Both the position numbers and the translations under genes were made by a program. Of a DNA stretch of 64,000 nucleotides, positions 1 to 8,457 are shown one piece after another (the stretch's first letter is position 1; each line of letters opens with the position of its first letter). Location: assembly GCA_964418605.1 (NCBI GenBank), contig CAYQLY010000002.1, positions 241,762-305,761 of the forward strand, given 5' to 3'. Source of the stretch: CAYQLY01 sp964418605 (lineage in GTDB: Bacteria > Bacteroidota > Bacteroidia > Cytophagales > Cyclobacteriaceae). Under the pieces are notes generated by a model. That model ran no database searches. It saw nothing but the letters and a program-made list of their open reading frames with translations, and was not told where the DNA came from.

Positions 1-1
1 T

Positions 2-745
2 GCGTATTTTCGTTCATCTAACGAAGTTCCCTCTGTCGGAATTATGCAGATGTGGCATGAGTATGCACCCACTCCTGCTGAGCCAGCACCATTACCTGGA
101 GATCCGGGATGTGATCGATGGTCATTTTATGAAGAGAAAAGATCTTTGTTAACTACAAAATGGGGTCAATGTGATCCATATAATAATGTGCCTCTAACGG
201 GATGTGCAGAGTGTTTAAATAATAGAGCACCGGCAGGATGTATGGCTATTGCTATGGGGCAGATCATGTATTATCATAAATATCCTGCAACATATAATTG
301 GACAGGTATAAGTGATATGCCGCGTCTGATTAAAGATATTGGTGACGCTGTCAATATGAGTTATGCATGTAGTGGTTCGGGTACAACGCGTAATGGATCA
401 GATGAGTTTAAATCTAATTTTGGTTATTCTTCATCCGTCTGTTACCTGAGGTATGAAGGAACAAGTAATTATGAGAAGGTATTTGATGAATTACGTAATA
501 ACAGACCTGTATTATTTGGAGGGTATAAGAAAGAATATATTTTAGGGATTCCTTATCGAGGTGATGGTCATGCTTGGGTGTGTGATGGATTTCGACGATG
601 GGCGGATTTATGCTATTCCGGTCATTTATTTCACATGAACTGGGGATGGGGAGGTATTGATGATGGATATTATGGGGCATTTAACCCTACTTCAGGTGGT
701 TCGTACAATTATAAATCGGACGTTATCATTGGAATTAAGCCTTAA
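2..745 (+). CDS. C10 family cysteine peptidase (streptopain-like), 5' partial
   Basis: This is a secreted papain-fold cysteine protease of the streptopain family (C10). The frame is open to the left edge, so the signal peptide and propeptide lie outside the window; the first internal ATG is at 44. Counting from that ATG, the catalytic cysteine is C66 in AGCMAIAMGQIMYYHKYP, the family signature. The catalytic histidine is H176 in GHAWVCDGF, followed by the conserved NWGWGG stretch (residues 199-204). The protein ends soon after the catalytic core, so I see no C-terminal sorting domain. Two small lipoprotein genes follow on the same strand. In Bacteroides, C10 proteases can be encoded beside dedicated inhibitors, so the neighbours may play that role; this is inference. 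Confidence 0.9.
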   Translation, partial: AYFRSSNEVPSVGIMQMWHEYAPTPAEPAPLPGDPGCDRWSFYEEKRSLLTTKWGQCDPYNNVPLTGCAECLNNRAPAGCMAIAMGQIMYYHKYPATYNWTGISDMPRLIKDIGDAVNMSYACSGSGTTRNGSDEFKSNFGYSSSVCYLRYEGTSNYEKVFDELRNNRPVLFGGYKKEYILGIPYRGDGHAWVCDGFRRWADLCYSGHLFHMNWGWGGIDDGYYGAFNPTSGGSYNYKSDVIIGIKP

Positions 746-784
746 GTTTTTTATATTTAAATAACTTCTAATTACATAAGATAT

Positions 785-1228
785 ATGAAAAAGATATTAA
801 TAATATTGGCGATAGGTATTTATTCTTTACCATCATGTAAAGAAGGTGCTGGTACTAAATGTGCTAATGCCATAGTTCCGTTAGCATTATGCTATTTGAA
901 TTTATCTCCTGAACAAAATATGGATTCTTTAAAGATAATGTGTATAACTAACGGTAAAAAAAAATATTTAGAACATGAGTTATACGAGTTTAAGGATAAA
1001 AATAATCAGAATCGCATAAACATTGGATCGTATGAGATAGCTCCATTGGCAAGTAACGGAGTTAATACGTTTTACTATTATTTTTCTTCTTCTCGTATAG
1101 ATACGATTTCTGCTTTTGCTGCTAAAAAAGATGGGTGTACCTTGTATGAATTTTACGATGTCCGATGCAATGGAAAACCATTACGGGTACGTACCGATCT
1201 TGATATTTATGCTTATGTTGTTGAGTAG
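785..1228 (+). CDS. small lipoprotein downstream of C10 protease (paralogue 1)
   Basis: This is a 147-residue protein with a lipoprotein signal peptide: a hydrophobic stretch ending in LPSC, with Cys18 as the lipidated residue. I do not recognise a named domain. It is clearly paralogous to the next gene: both have a YxxKDKN stretch, a region with RIDTI/HIDTI, and a near-identical end (CNGKPLRV...YAYVVE versus YNGKDLEV...GAFVIE). It starts 39 bp after the protease and is probably co-transcribed. Its place after the protease suggests a membrane-anchored partner or inhibitor, without direct evidence. Confidence 0.8.
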   Translation: MKKILIILAIGIYSLPSCKEGAGTKCANAIVPLALCYLNLSPEQNMDSLKIMCITNGKKKYLEHELYEFKDKNNQNRINIGSYEIAPLASNGVNTFYYYFSSSRIDTISAFAAKKDGCTLYEFYDVRCNGKPLRVRTDLDIYAYVVE

Positions 1229-1697
1229 AGTTAAGCTGTTGCTTTTGATTTTTATAACCACAGTATGCTATAGGTGTACAAATGGATATAAATGTTTCAC
1301 TCCACCTACACCTTTATACCTTTGTTATTCAGAAGTAAAAAACCAAGACTTAGTGGGTGCTACTAAAAAAGTAAATGTATTTACACTAGACTCGCTAGTT
1401 ATCTTTTACTATAAGAATGGAATAAAAAATGTAATAGATTACAAAACCTATACCATGAAAGATAAAAATGGTAAAGACAAATTTATTTTAGAACTGCAAG
1501 ATCGTGAAGGGGCTGTGAGCTGGTGTGGTCAAAGCACTATTTATTATGCGCCCACTTCTCATCATATAGATACCATCACTACCTTTATTCAGGAGAGAAG
1601 CAGAAATCAGTGTACGTATTTCGAAACGACGTATGTTAAGTACAATGGAAAAGATTTAGAAGTAGATAGTGCTACTGGTGCATTTGTGATTGAATAA
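1215..1697 (+). CDS. small lipoprotein downstream of C10 protease (paralogue 2)
   Basis: This is a 160-residue paralogue of the preceding lipoprotein. The open frame reaches back to 1116, but the hydrophobic signal segment (LLLLIFITTVCYRC) makes the ATG at 1215, or the in-frame ATG at 1209, the likely start. Either choice overlaps the 3' end of the previous gene by 14-20 bp in another frame, which suggests translational coupling. The lipobox is a poor match (CYRC or TTVC). The C-terminal half aligns with paralogue 1 (KDKNGKDKF, HIDTITTF, YNGKDLEV). A strong terminator follows. Function unknown. Confidence 0.75.
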   Translation: MLLSRVKLLLLIFITTVCYRCTNGYKCFTPPTPLYLCYSEVKNQDLVGATKKVNVFTLDSLVIFYYKNGIKNVIDYKTYTMKDKNGKDKFILELQDREGAVSWCGQSTIYYAPTSHHIDTITTFIQERSRNQCTYFETTYVKYNGKDLEVDSATGAFVIE

Positions 1698-1763
1698 AAA
1701 CACACGAAGGTTTATTAGACTCTCTTGTGGTTATAATCTAGATAGAATATGAAAAAAAATAAA

Positions 1764-1800
1764 AAAACTCTAGAAACTTTACAGGTTTTTAGAGTTTTTT
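1764..1800. terminator. bidirectional intrinsic terminator between convergent genes
   Basis: The inverted repeat AAAACTCTA...TAGAGTTTT has A-rich and T-rich flanks on both sides. It sits between the lipoprotein ending at 1697 and the oppositely oriented TonB receptor ending at 1817, so it can serve both transcripts. Confidence 0.8.
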
Positions 1801-1816
1801 TATTTTAATTTATTTA

Positions 1817-4060
1817 TTAAAACCTTGTTCCTATACTGATATACATCGTTCTCCCTTCGCCAGGTAAAATCCCTGGGCCTGGATACCCACCTGCTCGTCG
1901 CGTAGCATAGTGTGCATCAGTAAAGTTGTTGATGCCACCTTTAAGATTATATTTTTCTAAAAAAGTATATGTTGCTGCTAAGTCAAAAACAGAATAGCCT
2001 TTTACTATTCCTGTAACACCATCTATGGATGGACTACTTGTATTAGTAGCATCACTAAATACGTCGCTTGTCATTCGTGTTTGTAGCGACATAGAGAAAT
2101 TTTTAATATAATAAGTGATGCCAAAATTATGAATATACCTCGGTGCATATTCTATTTGGTTTCCTTTAAGGTTTTCTTCCTTTATCTTAATAGAAGGTGC
2201 TGTTCCTGATAGCGATATAATTTTAAAATCATCATAAGTTGCGTGTATGAAAGCCATGGAGGCAAATAAGTTGATATGTCCCCATCTGCTGGTAGGATGA
2301 AATGCTTTAGTTGGACTGAATTCAATGTATGCTTCGATTCCTGTATTTATAGATTTTCCTAAGTTGGTTCGAAATAAGAATGTATTTTGTGTCGAATCGT
2401 TATTTATGAATTTACGAATTGAGCCTATGCGATTTGTATAGTGAATGTAGAATACACTGATATCAAAGTTTAAATAATTACTTACTGTTCCTCTATATCC
2501 AAGATCTGTATTAAATCCATTCGTGTCTTTTAGATTTTGATCTATTTCATCTGTTGTAGCGGATGGGGTCAGATCACTAAATAAAACTGGTCTATAGTTC
2601 TGTGCAATAGTTCCGTATAGGTTTGTACTTTTTAGCTTATATTCAAATCCAATGCCTGTTAAAATAATGGAACGAGATAAATTTTGAGGGATTATATCAA
2701 TAGGAGAAGTAGTAGTTATTGTACCTGTAGCTGATGATTTTATATACTCTAATCGTATGCCTGGTGTGATGCTAAAGTTGCTTGTGATATTGAGAATATG
2801 TTCAACAAACAAAGCAGCATTAGTAGTGCTATAATTGTAATCACCTGGATAGTTATCTGTTAATATGTTTGTGTTAAAATCAAAACCTGTATCGCCTTTA
2901 CCACGTTGTTTTCGATTTGTATGCGCTTGATAAATTCGTGCACCAAAAGCTAAATTTTGTTTTTGATGTAGTAGGCTGTAGGTATAAAGGCCCCTCCATT
3001 CTGCTCCACCATTTTTATAATGATCTCTGTCAACTTGTCTATAGTTATAATCTTTAAGTGTTATATTAATAGTATCTTGTATATTAGGCCTTGCTGTGAA
3101 GCCAATGCTATTGCGTTCTCCTATTAATCCAAAGCCTTTAAAATTAAAATGCAAATGATCATTAGCTTTTATATCCACTTGAATTGATGCTAAATTCCAA
3201 ATGACACCAAACCAGTTTCGTCTTCTGATGGACTGTTGTCGGTTTTCTTCAAATTGAAGATCTGTAAGTCCGCCGGATTGTTGCGCTGTATAATCCATGT
3301 TAGTGTATTCTCCTGATATTTTTACTTTTTCACTGATTTTATAACTTAAAAAACCATGTGTATTCCTTACATCATACGCTCCGTTTTCACGCCATCCATT
3401 TCCTTTTCTGTTATCGTTATATAAATAGTAACTCCATTTTTTTGTATTTCCACCTATAGCATTATAACAACTCCACATGCCGTAGCTTCCTATTGTTTGC
3501 TGTGTTTCAAAAATGAAAGGTTTGTTTTCAGTTTCGCGTTTGAGGATATAATTCAGCAATCCCCCAAATTGGGGACCAAATTGAAGTGAGGCTGCACCTC
3601 GTACAACTTCTATGCGCTCCACAGCTTCTAAAGGCGGATTATAATATGCTTCTGGATAACCAAATACATCGGAAGATATATCATATCCATTTTGTCGTGT
3701 GTTGAATTCCCAACTTCGGTTAGGACTTAGTCCTCTTGCGCTGATTCCTATTTGTATGCCAGACCCATCATTTTCCCATATAGTAACACCAGGAATACGT
3801 GAAAAAACCTGACGTGTATTGTTGGTTGCGGTATTAGCATCGATATTAGATAAACGAATAACTTCATTTTTTTTTCCCGAAAAAATATACACATTTTCTA
3901 TTTCATTTAATCTTTCAGGAGTGGCTCTTTTGCTTATTATTCTTATCTCTTTCAAATAAACACTATCTAAATGTTGTGCATTAGTGGAGTAAGAAAGGAA
4001 AAACAAGTAAATTGATATAAAAAATATCTTTTTTTGATTAAGACTTAAGGAAAATAACAT
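1817..4060 (-). CDS. TonB-dependent outer membrane receptor, FecA-like
   Basis: This 747-residue outer-membrane transporter probably takes up an Fe(III) chelate. It has a signal peptide cleaved after STNA (mature end QHLDS), then a plug domain (about residues 60-175) with the FecA-type sequence TRQNGYDISSDVFGYPEAYY and ERIEVVRGAASLQFGPQFGG. A beta-barrel follows to the C-terminal Phe. There is no N-terminal carboxypeptidase-like extension and no FecA signalling domain, so sigma/anti-sigma control is unlikely. The adjacent AraC regulator on the same strand is the natural control gene, as for siderophore receptors of the PchR/FptA type. The ligand (citrate or another chelate) is not determined by the sequence. 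Confidence 0.9.
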   Translation of the reverse strand: MLFSLSLNQKKIFFISIYLFFLSYSTNAQHLDSVYLKEIRIISKRATPERLNEIENVYIFSGKKNEVIRLSNIDANTATNNTRQVFSRIPGVTIWENDGSGIQIGISARGLSPNRSWEFNTRQNGYDISSDVFGYPEAYYNPPLEAVERIEVVRGAASLQFGPQFGGLLNYILKRETENKPFIFETQQTIGSYGMWSCYNAIGGNTKKWSYYLYNDNRKGNGWRENGAYDVRNTHGFLSYKISEKVKISGEYTNMDYTAQQSGGLTDLQFEENRQQSIRRRNWFGVIWNLASIQVDIKANDHLHFNFKGFGLIGERNSIGFTARPNIQDTINITLKDYNYRQVDRDHYKNGGAEWRGLYTYSLLHQKQNLAFGARIYQAHTNRKQRGKGDTGFDFNTNILTDNYPGDYNYSTTNAALFVEHILNITSNFSITPGIRLEYIKSSATGTITTTSPIDIIPQNLSRSIILTGIGFEYKLKSTNLYGTIAQNYRPVLFSDLTPSATTDEIDQNLKDTNGFNTDLGYRGTVSNYLNFDISVFYIHYTNRIGSIRKFINNDSTQNTFLFRTNLGKSINTGIEAYIEFSPTKAFHPTSRWGHINLFASMAFIHATYDDFKIISLSGTAPSIKIKEENLKGNQIEYAPRYIHNFGITYYIKNFSMSLQTRMTSDVFSDATNTSSPSIDGVTGIVKGYSVFDLAATYTFLEKYNLKGGINNFTDAHYATRRAGGYPGPGILPGEGRTMYISIGTRF

Positions 4061-4152
4061 TGGTGTAATAAAAAGTATAATACAAAAATAGGCGTCTATT
4101 AGCTTCCCTATTTTGTGAAATACGGAAATTAAAATACTAGATTGGAAAAAAA

Positions 4153-4884
4153 TTAGTTTTGAATCAATTCGCTTGGATAGATTCCCGTGTGTTTTTTAAA
4201 GGCATTGCTGAAGTTTCCAGGATTTGCATAGCCCATGTCGTGTGCTACCTGGCTTACACTTTGTCGGTTTATTAATAAGATATAGGCTTTATTCATGCGT
4301 TGCTCTTGAACAAATTCAAAAATGGTTTGCCCAAAAAGTTCTTTAAAGCCTTTTTTTAAATAACATTCATTAATTCCAATTTCTTTTGATAGATCAGAAA
4401 TGGTTGGGGGGTTGCTTAAATTTTTTAAAATAATTGTTTTAGCTGACTGAATTTTATCTTTTTCTAAAGGTTGATTTAAAAATTTGCATCCTGAGCATAA
4501 TGAGTTAAAATTCATAATGTGGCATATGTAAAGTAATAACTCCATAGCTTTGCTTTCAATAAATATTTTTTTCGATTTACCATCATATTTACTAGTTATA
4601 ACTTGATGAAGAAGAAGCTGCGTGTTGCAACATATTGTCTGTTGGCTGCCTTCAATACTAAACCCTAGTAGAGTTAAATCAAAATCAATCTGTTTGAGAT
4701 AGGAAAGTGGATACTCAAAAGTTAAATTAATTGGTTTTTGCTTTTCTATTAATGGCAATCCACAATTTATGCTTCCATAGCAAAATTGTAAAATCAACGT
4801 ATGTTTATCCATTTTTACAGCAAGTGTGTTGATTGCCAAGCTAGTGGACTCGGTTATAGTGTACTTGATAAAACTAGTCATCAT
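4153..4884 (-). CDS. AraC-family transcriptional regulator
   Basis: This is a 243-residue regulator. The last 100 residues are a typical AraC double helix-turn-helix: IGINECYLKKGFKELFG for the first, then SVSQVAHDMGYANPGNFSNAFKKHTGIYP for the second. The N-terminal 130 residues are a sensor domain with no recognised ligand family. A CSGC pair (about residues 128-131) lies just before the DNA-binding domain and could bind metal or be redox-active. The gene lies 92 bp upstream of the FecA-like receptor on the same strand, as PchR-type regulators often do, so iron or siderophore control of that receptor is the likely job (inference). Confidence 0.85.
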   Translation of the reverse strand: MMTSFIKYTITESTSLAINTLAVKMDKHTLILQFCYGSINCGLPLIEKQKPINLTFEYPLSYLKQIDFDLTLLGFSIEGSQQTICCNTQLLLHQVITSKYDGKSKKIFIESKAMELLLYICHIMNFNSLCSGCKFLNQPLEKDKIQSAKTIILKNLSNPPTISDLSKEIGINECYLKKGFKELFGQTIFEFVQEQRMNKAYILLINRQSVSQVAHDMGYANPGNFSNAFKKHTGIYPSELIQN

Positions 4885-4991
4885 GTTAAGATAAAGGCTT
4901 CAAAAATATAATTTTGTATTTAGAAAAGTAAAACTAGTCCGTGAAAGGTTTATCTTGTGAAATTAATTCTGATTTTAATGTTTGAATTTGA

Positions 4992-4999
4992 TATCTTTG
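4992..4999 (+). promoter_or_regulatory. probable -7 promoter element of folD
   Basis: TATCTTTG matches the Bacteroidota -7 consensus TAnnTTTG and lies 22 bp before the folD ATG. No clear TTTG -33 element is seen at the usual spacing. Confidence 0.5.
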
Positions 5000-5021
5000 T
5001 TTCTTATAAAAAGCTCTATAC

Positions 5022-5915
5022 ATGCAATTGCTAGAAGGGAAACGAGTCGCAATTGAATTGCAAAAGAAAATTCGATTGGAAGTTGATAGTTTAAAAAAGA
5101 CAAATCATCAACTTCCTCATTTGGCTATTATATTGGTTGGTAATGATGGAGCTAGTGAAACATATGTTTATAATAAAGTTAAAGCATGTGAAGAGGTAGG
5201 ATTTCAGGCAACGTTGTATCGTTTTGATCGCTCTATTTCTGAAGAAGAATTGTTGGCGCATATTGAAACAGTAAATCAAAATTCAGCTATTCATGGATTG
5301 ATTGTACAACTTCCTTTGCCTCCACATATTTCAGTAGACAAGATTACACAAGCTGTTCATCCACAAAAAGATGTTGATGGATTCCATCCTCTGAATGTTG
5401 GACGATTGGTTAAAGGTCTTCCTACTTTTATATCAGCTACCCCTTATGGTATCATGAAGCTTATAGCTTATTATGGTATTCAAACGGCTGGCAAGCATTG
5501 TGTTGTAATTGGTAGAAGTCAAATTGTGGGCACACCAATGAGTATTTTATTATCCAGAAATAATTATCCGGGCAATGCAACGGTTACGCTTTGTCATAGC
5601 CATACGATTAACCTCACAGAAATTTGCTTAACTGCTGATATTATTATTACAGCATTAGGGAAACCTCATTTCCTTACGGAAGATATGGTGAAAGAGGGGG
5701 CCGTAGTCATTGATGTGGGTACAACTCGAGTGGAAGATCAAACAAAACAAAAAGGATATGTACTAAAAGGAGATGTTGATTTTGATCGTGTGGCTTCAAA
5801 ATGTGCATATATTACACCTGTTCCTGGAGGCGTAGGCCCTATGACTATTTTGGCTTTATTAGAAAATACGTTAGCGGCGGCACGTATACAACAAGGATTG
5901 CAGGAGCGTTTTTAA
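5022..5915 (+). CDS. folD: bifunctional methylenetetrahydrofolate dehydrogenase/cyclohydrolase
   Basis: FolD interconverts 5,10-methylene-THF, 5,10-methenyl-THF and 10-formyl-THF in the cytosol, supplying one-carbon units for purines and formyl-Met. At 297 residues it is full length. Family motifs are all present: TYVYNKVKACEEVGF with catalytic Tyr48 and Lys52, VQLPLP, KDVDGFHPLNVGRL, ATPYGIMKLI, the Rossmann segment VVIGRSQIVGTPM, and PVPGGVGPMTILALLENT near the end. It is read as the first gene of a short plus-strand run with the peroxidase and menA. Confidence 0.97.
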   Translation: MQLLEGKRVAIELQKKIRLEVDSLKKTNHQLPHLAIILVGNDGASETYVYNKVKACEEVGFQATLYRFDRSISEEELLAHIETVNQNSAIHGLIVQLPLPPHISVDKITQAVHPQKDVDGFHPLNVGRLVKGLPTFISATPYGIMKLIAYYGIQTAGKHCVVIGRSQIVGTPMSILLSRNNYPGNATVTLCHSHTINLTEICLTADIIITALGKPHFLTEDMVKEGAVVIDVGTTRVEDQTKQKGYVLKGDVDFDRVASKCAYITPVPGGVGPMTILALLENTLAAARIQQGLQERF

Positions 5916-5957
5916 GTCTCTTTCTTCTTTGCTATATTCGAGCCTAAAATTAATTGT

Positions 5958-6500
5958 ATGAAGAAGATAGTACTTAGCTTATTTTTTAGTTTATTAGTTA
6001 GCCTTAATTTATTCTCATCTCCTATGAAATCATTCTATGACTTTAAAATGAAAACGCTTGATGGCAAAGAAATCGATTTTTCAACTTTTAAAAATAAAAA
6101 AATATTAGTTGTTAATGTGGCATCTAAGTGTGGGTATACACCTCAATATGAAGGATTAGAAACACTATATAAAACTCATAAAGATAAATTGATTATTCTT
6201 GGATTCCCGGCCAACGATTTTGGTAAGCAAGAACCTGGTACTAATGATGAAATAATGAATTTTTGTCAGAAAAATTATGGTGTTACATTTCTTATGTTTG
6301 AAAAAATTACTGTTAAGGGAGAAAATCAACACCCATTATATCAGTGGCTGACGAAAAAAGAACAAAACGGATGGAATGACGAAAGTCCAAAGTGGAATTT
6401 TTGGAAATTTTTAATTAATGAAAAAGGCGAGTTGGTTAAGGTTTTTAATTCGGATGTAGAACCTTTAAGTAAAGAACTTCTTACAGAAATAGAAAAATAA
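5958..6500 (+). CDS. glutathione peroxidase family thiol peroxidase, exported
   Basis: This 180-residue thiol peroxidase reduces hydroperoxides, in bacteria usually with thioredoxin. A hydrophobic N-terminus (residues 1-20) suggests export to the periplasm. The peroxidatic cysteine is Cys58 in ASKCGYT, replacing selenocysteine. The conserved Trp is W146 in KWNFWKFL. The usual FPCNQFG motif reads FPANDFG, so the tetrad Gln is replaced by Asp87. Cys103 in NFCQKNYGVTF is another thiol. The downstream menA starts 6 bp after the stop, suggesting one transcript. Confidence 0.9.
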   Translation: MKKIVLSLFFSLLVSLNLFSSPMKSFYDFKMKTLDGKEIDFSTFKNKKILVVNVASKCGYTPQYEGLETLYKTHKDKLIILGFPANDFGKQEPGTNDEIMNFCQKNYGVTFLMFEKITVKGENQHPLYQWLTKKEQNGWNDESPKWNFWKFLINEKGELVKVFNSDVEPLSKELLTEIEK

Positions 6501-6506
6501 TCGTTC

Positions 6507-7406
6507 ATGAGTAGGTTGAAAATATGGATACAGGCATTTCGATTGCGGACGTTGCCTTTGTCGTTGGCTTCCATTGGAATGGGGAGTTTTCTAGCTCTAT
6601 CACATGGGTCATTTAAATGGGCTATTTTTATTTTAACACTACTTACTACTGTATGTCTTCAAATTCTTTCCAATTTGGCTAATGATTATGGCGATTTTAT
6701 TCATGGCGCTGACCATAATCAACGTGAGGGACCTCTACGTACAGTTCAGCAAGGTCTTATTACTCCTTCTCAAATGAAAGCAGCTTTGTATGTCTTTAGT
6801 TTTTCAACACTTAGTATAGGTATTATACTTTTAATTTTTGCCTTTCCATTTAATTATTATTTTTTTATTTTTTTAATAATAGGTTTGGCAGCCATATTGG
6901 CAGCCATTGCTTATACATTAGGTAAAAAACCATATGGGTATATGGGCTTAGGTGATATTTCTGTATTTATCTTCTTTGGGTTAGTCGGTGTTATAGGAAG
7001 TTATTATTTGCAAACAAAATCTATAAATTGGAATATAATTCTACCTTCTAGTGCTTGTGGTTTTTTTGCAGTCGGTGTTCTAACAGTTAATAATATAAGA
7101 GATATTGAATCAGATAAAATAGCAGGTAAGCAATCTATTCCTGTGAGAATAGGAAGAAAATATGCGGTTTGGTACTATTGGGCATTACTGTTTTTAGGAA
7201 TAGCGAGTATAGTGATTTATACTATTTTGACTTATTCATATTACACACAATGGTTATTTGTAGCAGTTATACCTTTAGTGATTATAAATGGGCGAGCTGT
7301 CAAATTAAAACTATCTCGTGACTTAGATCCCTATTTAAAGCAATTAGCTATCATTACATTAGTAACAGTTATTTTAGTAGGTATAGGATTGATTATTAAG
7401 TACTAA
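6507..7406 (+). CDS. menA: 1,4-dihydroxy-2-naphthoate polyprenyltransferase
   Basis: MenA attaches the polyprenyl tail to 1,4-dihydroxy-2-naphthoate in the membrane, the prenylation step of menaquinone synthesis. The 299-residue protein is mostly hydrophobic with about eight or nine membrane helices. The first Asp-rich substrate motif is NLANDYGDFIHGAD followed by GPLRTVQQGLIT; the second is NNIRDIESDKIAGK followed by IPVRIGR. Both are diagnostic of MenA rather than UbiA or ctaB. It indicates a menaquinone-based respiratory chain, consistent with the nitrite reductase at 48 kb. Confidence 0.95.
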   Translation: MSRLKIWIQAFRLRTLPLSLASIGMGSFLALSHGSFKWAIFILTLLTTVCLQILSNLANDYGDFIHGADHNQREGPLRTVQQGLITPSQMKAALYVFSFSTLSIGIILLIFAFPFNYYFFIFLIIGLAAILAAIAYTLGKKPYGYMGLGDISVFIFFGLVGVIGSYYLQTKSINWNIILPSSACGFFAVGVLTVNNIRDIESDKIAGKQSIPVRIGRKYAVWYYWALLFLGIASIVIYTILTYSYYTQWLFVAVIPLVIINGRAVKLKLSRDLDPYLKQLAIITLVTVILVGIGLIIKY

Positions 7407-7437
7407 TGTTGTATATTGTATAGTAGATTAATATAAT

Positions 7438-8283
7438 ATGAAAAAAATCTTAGTTCCTATCGATTTTTCTGAGCAAGCTCTGAATGCATTGGATGTAGCT
7501 ATTCAACTTGCCAAGCGAATGGATGCTGAAATCACCATTTTGCATATTGTAGAGGCTCCTATTCCGTCTGGTGTGTTTGTTGGAAGTGAGTTTATTCCAC
7601 CTGGCGATAATTTATATTATTTAAAAACAGTAGTAGAGGATGCTCGTTTACAACTCCAGTCTGTCTTAGAAAAAAATGAATCAAAGGGAGCAACTCTACA
7701 TCAAGAGTTGGCGATTGGAAATCCTTATGTTCATATTTCTTCTTATATCGTTGATAAACAAGTTGATTTGGTTGTCATAGGATCTAAAGGCTCATCGGGT
7801 GTAGAGGAATTACTAATAGGTTCAAATACTGAGAAAGTAATACGAAAAGCGAAGTGTCCAGTACTTACGGTAAAAGAGAAGGTATCTCATCTAGATATTC
7901 GCCGCATTGTATTTGCCAGCGATTTTGAAGAAGATGAATTAACGATTATTCATTACATTAAAGATTTTCAACGGTGGTTTAAAGCCTCTCTTTATTTGGT
8001 TAAGATTAATACCCCCAATCACTTTGAGACAACTTCTTCTTCTCATCAAAAAATGGAGACTTTTGCACGTAAATATCAATTGGAAAACTATACATTCCAT
8101 ATCTACAATGAACTCGCAGCAGAGGATGGTATTGTATATTTTGCTGAAGAGGTGCAAGCTGATCTTATCGCTATGGCTACTCATGGGCGCACAGGAATAA
8201 CTCACCTATTTAGCGGCAGTATAGCTGAAAGTGTCGCTAATCATGCTAATCGCATGATTTTGACGATTAACCTAACTCCTTAA
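7438..8283 (+). CDS. universal stress protein, tandem UspA domains
   Basis: This 281-residue cytosolic protein has two Usp domains. The first (residues 1-145) begins KKILVPIDFSEQALNALDVAIQLA and contains the nucleotide-binding loop GSKGSSGVEELLIGSNTEKVIRKAKCPVL. The second (about 150-281) begins RRIVFASDF and ends with ATHGRTGITHLFSGSIAESVANHANRMIL. Both G-rich loops fit the ATP-binding G2xG9xGS/T pattern. It lies 31 bp after menA and may share its transcript. The exact physiological role of such proteins is usually unknown. Confidence 0.92.
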   Translation: MKKILVPIDFSEQALNALDVAIQLAKRMDAEITILHIVEAPIPSGVFVGSEFIPPGDNLYYLKTVVEDARLQLQSVLEKNESKGATLHQELAIGNPYVHISSYIVDKQVDLVVIGSKGSSGVEELLIGSNTEKVIRKAKCPVLTVKEKVSHLDIRRIVFASDFEEDELTIIHYIKDFQRWFKASLYLVKINTPNHFETTSSSHQKMETFARKYQLENYTFHIYNELAAEDGIVYFAEEVQADLIAMATHGRTGITHLFSGSIAESVANHANRMILTINLTP

Positions 8284-8304
8284 ATTCCTAAATCAGGGAA
8301 TTTT
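8283..8304 (+). terminator. weak candidate terminator after the Usp gene
   Basis: A short hairpin (AAATTCC, 8-base loop, GGAATTT) is followed by a T-rich tract immediately after the stop codon. The stem is short and A/T rich, so confidence is low. Confidence 0.35.
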
Positions 8305-8390
8305 ATCTTCTAATTGATTGTTACTATACTAGTATCGAGTATAATTATATTTTAATAATTATATTTTTTATCAAAAAAGATCAATTTTTA

Positions 8391-8423
8391 TTTGTTTATA
8401 TTCAACATTTTTATTTAGATTTG
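8391..8423 (+). promoter_or_regulatory. Bacteroidota-type promoter of the Ig-repeat lipoprotein
   Basis: TTTG at 8391-8394 and TAGATTTG at 8416-8423 are separated by 21 bp, a textbook -33/-7 pair for the Bacteroidota primary sigma factor. The predicted start site is near 8430, leaving a leader of about 28 nt before the ATG at 8458. Confidence 0.75.
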
Positions 8424-8457
8424 CGTTTAAAGACTAGAACTTAAATTTTATAAAATT

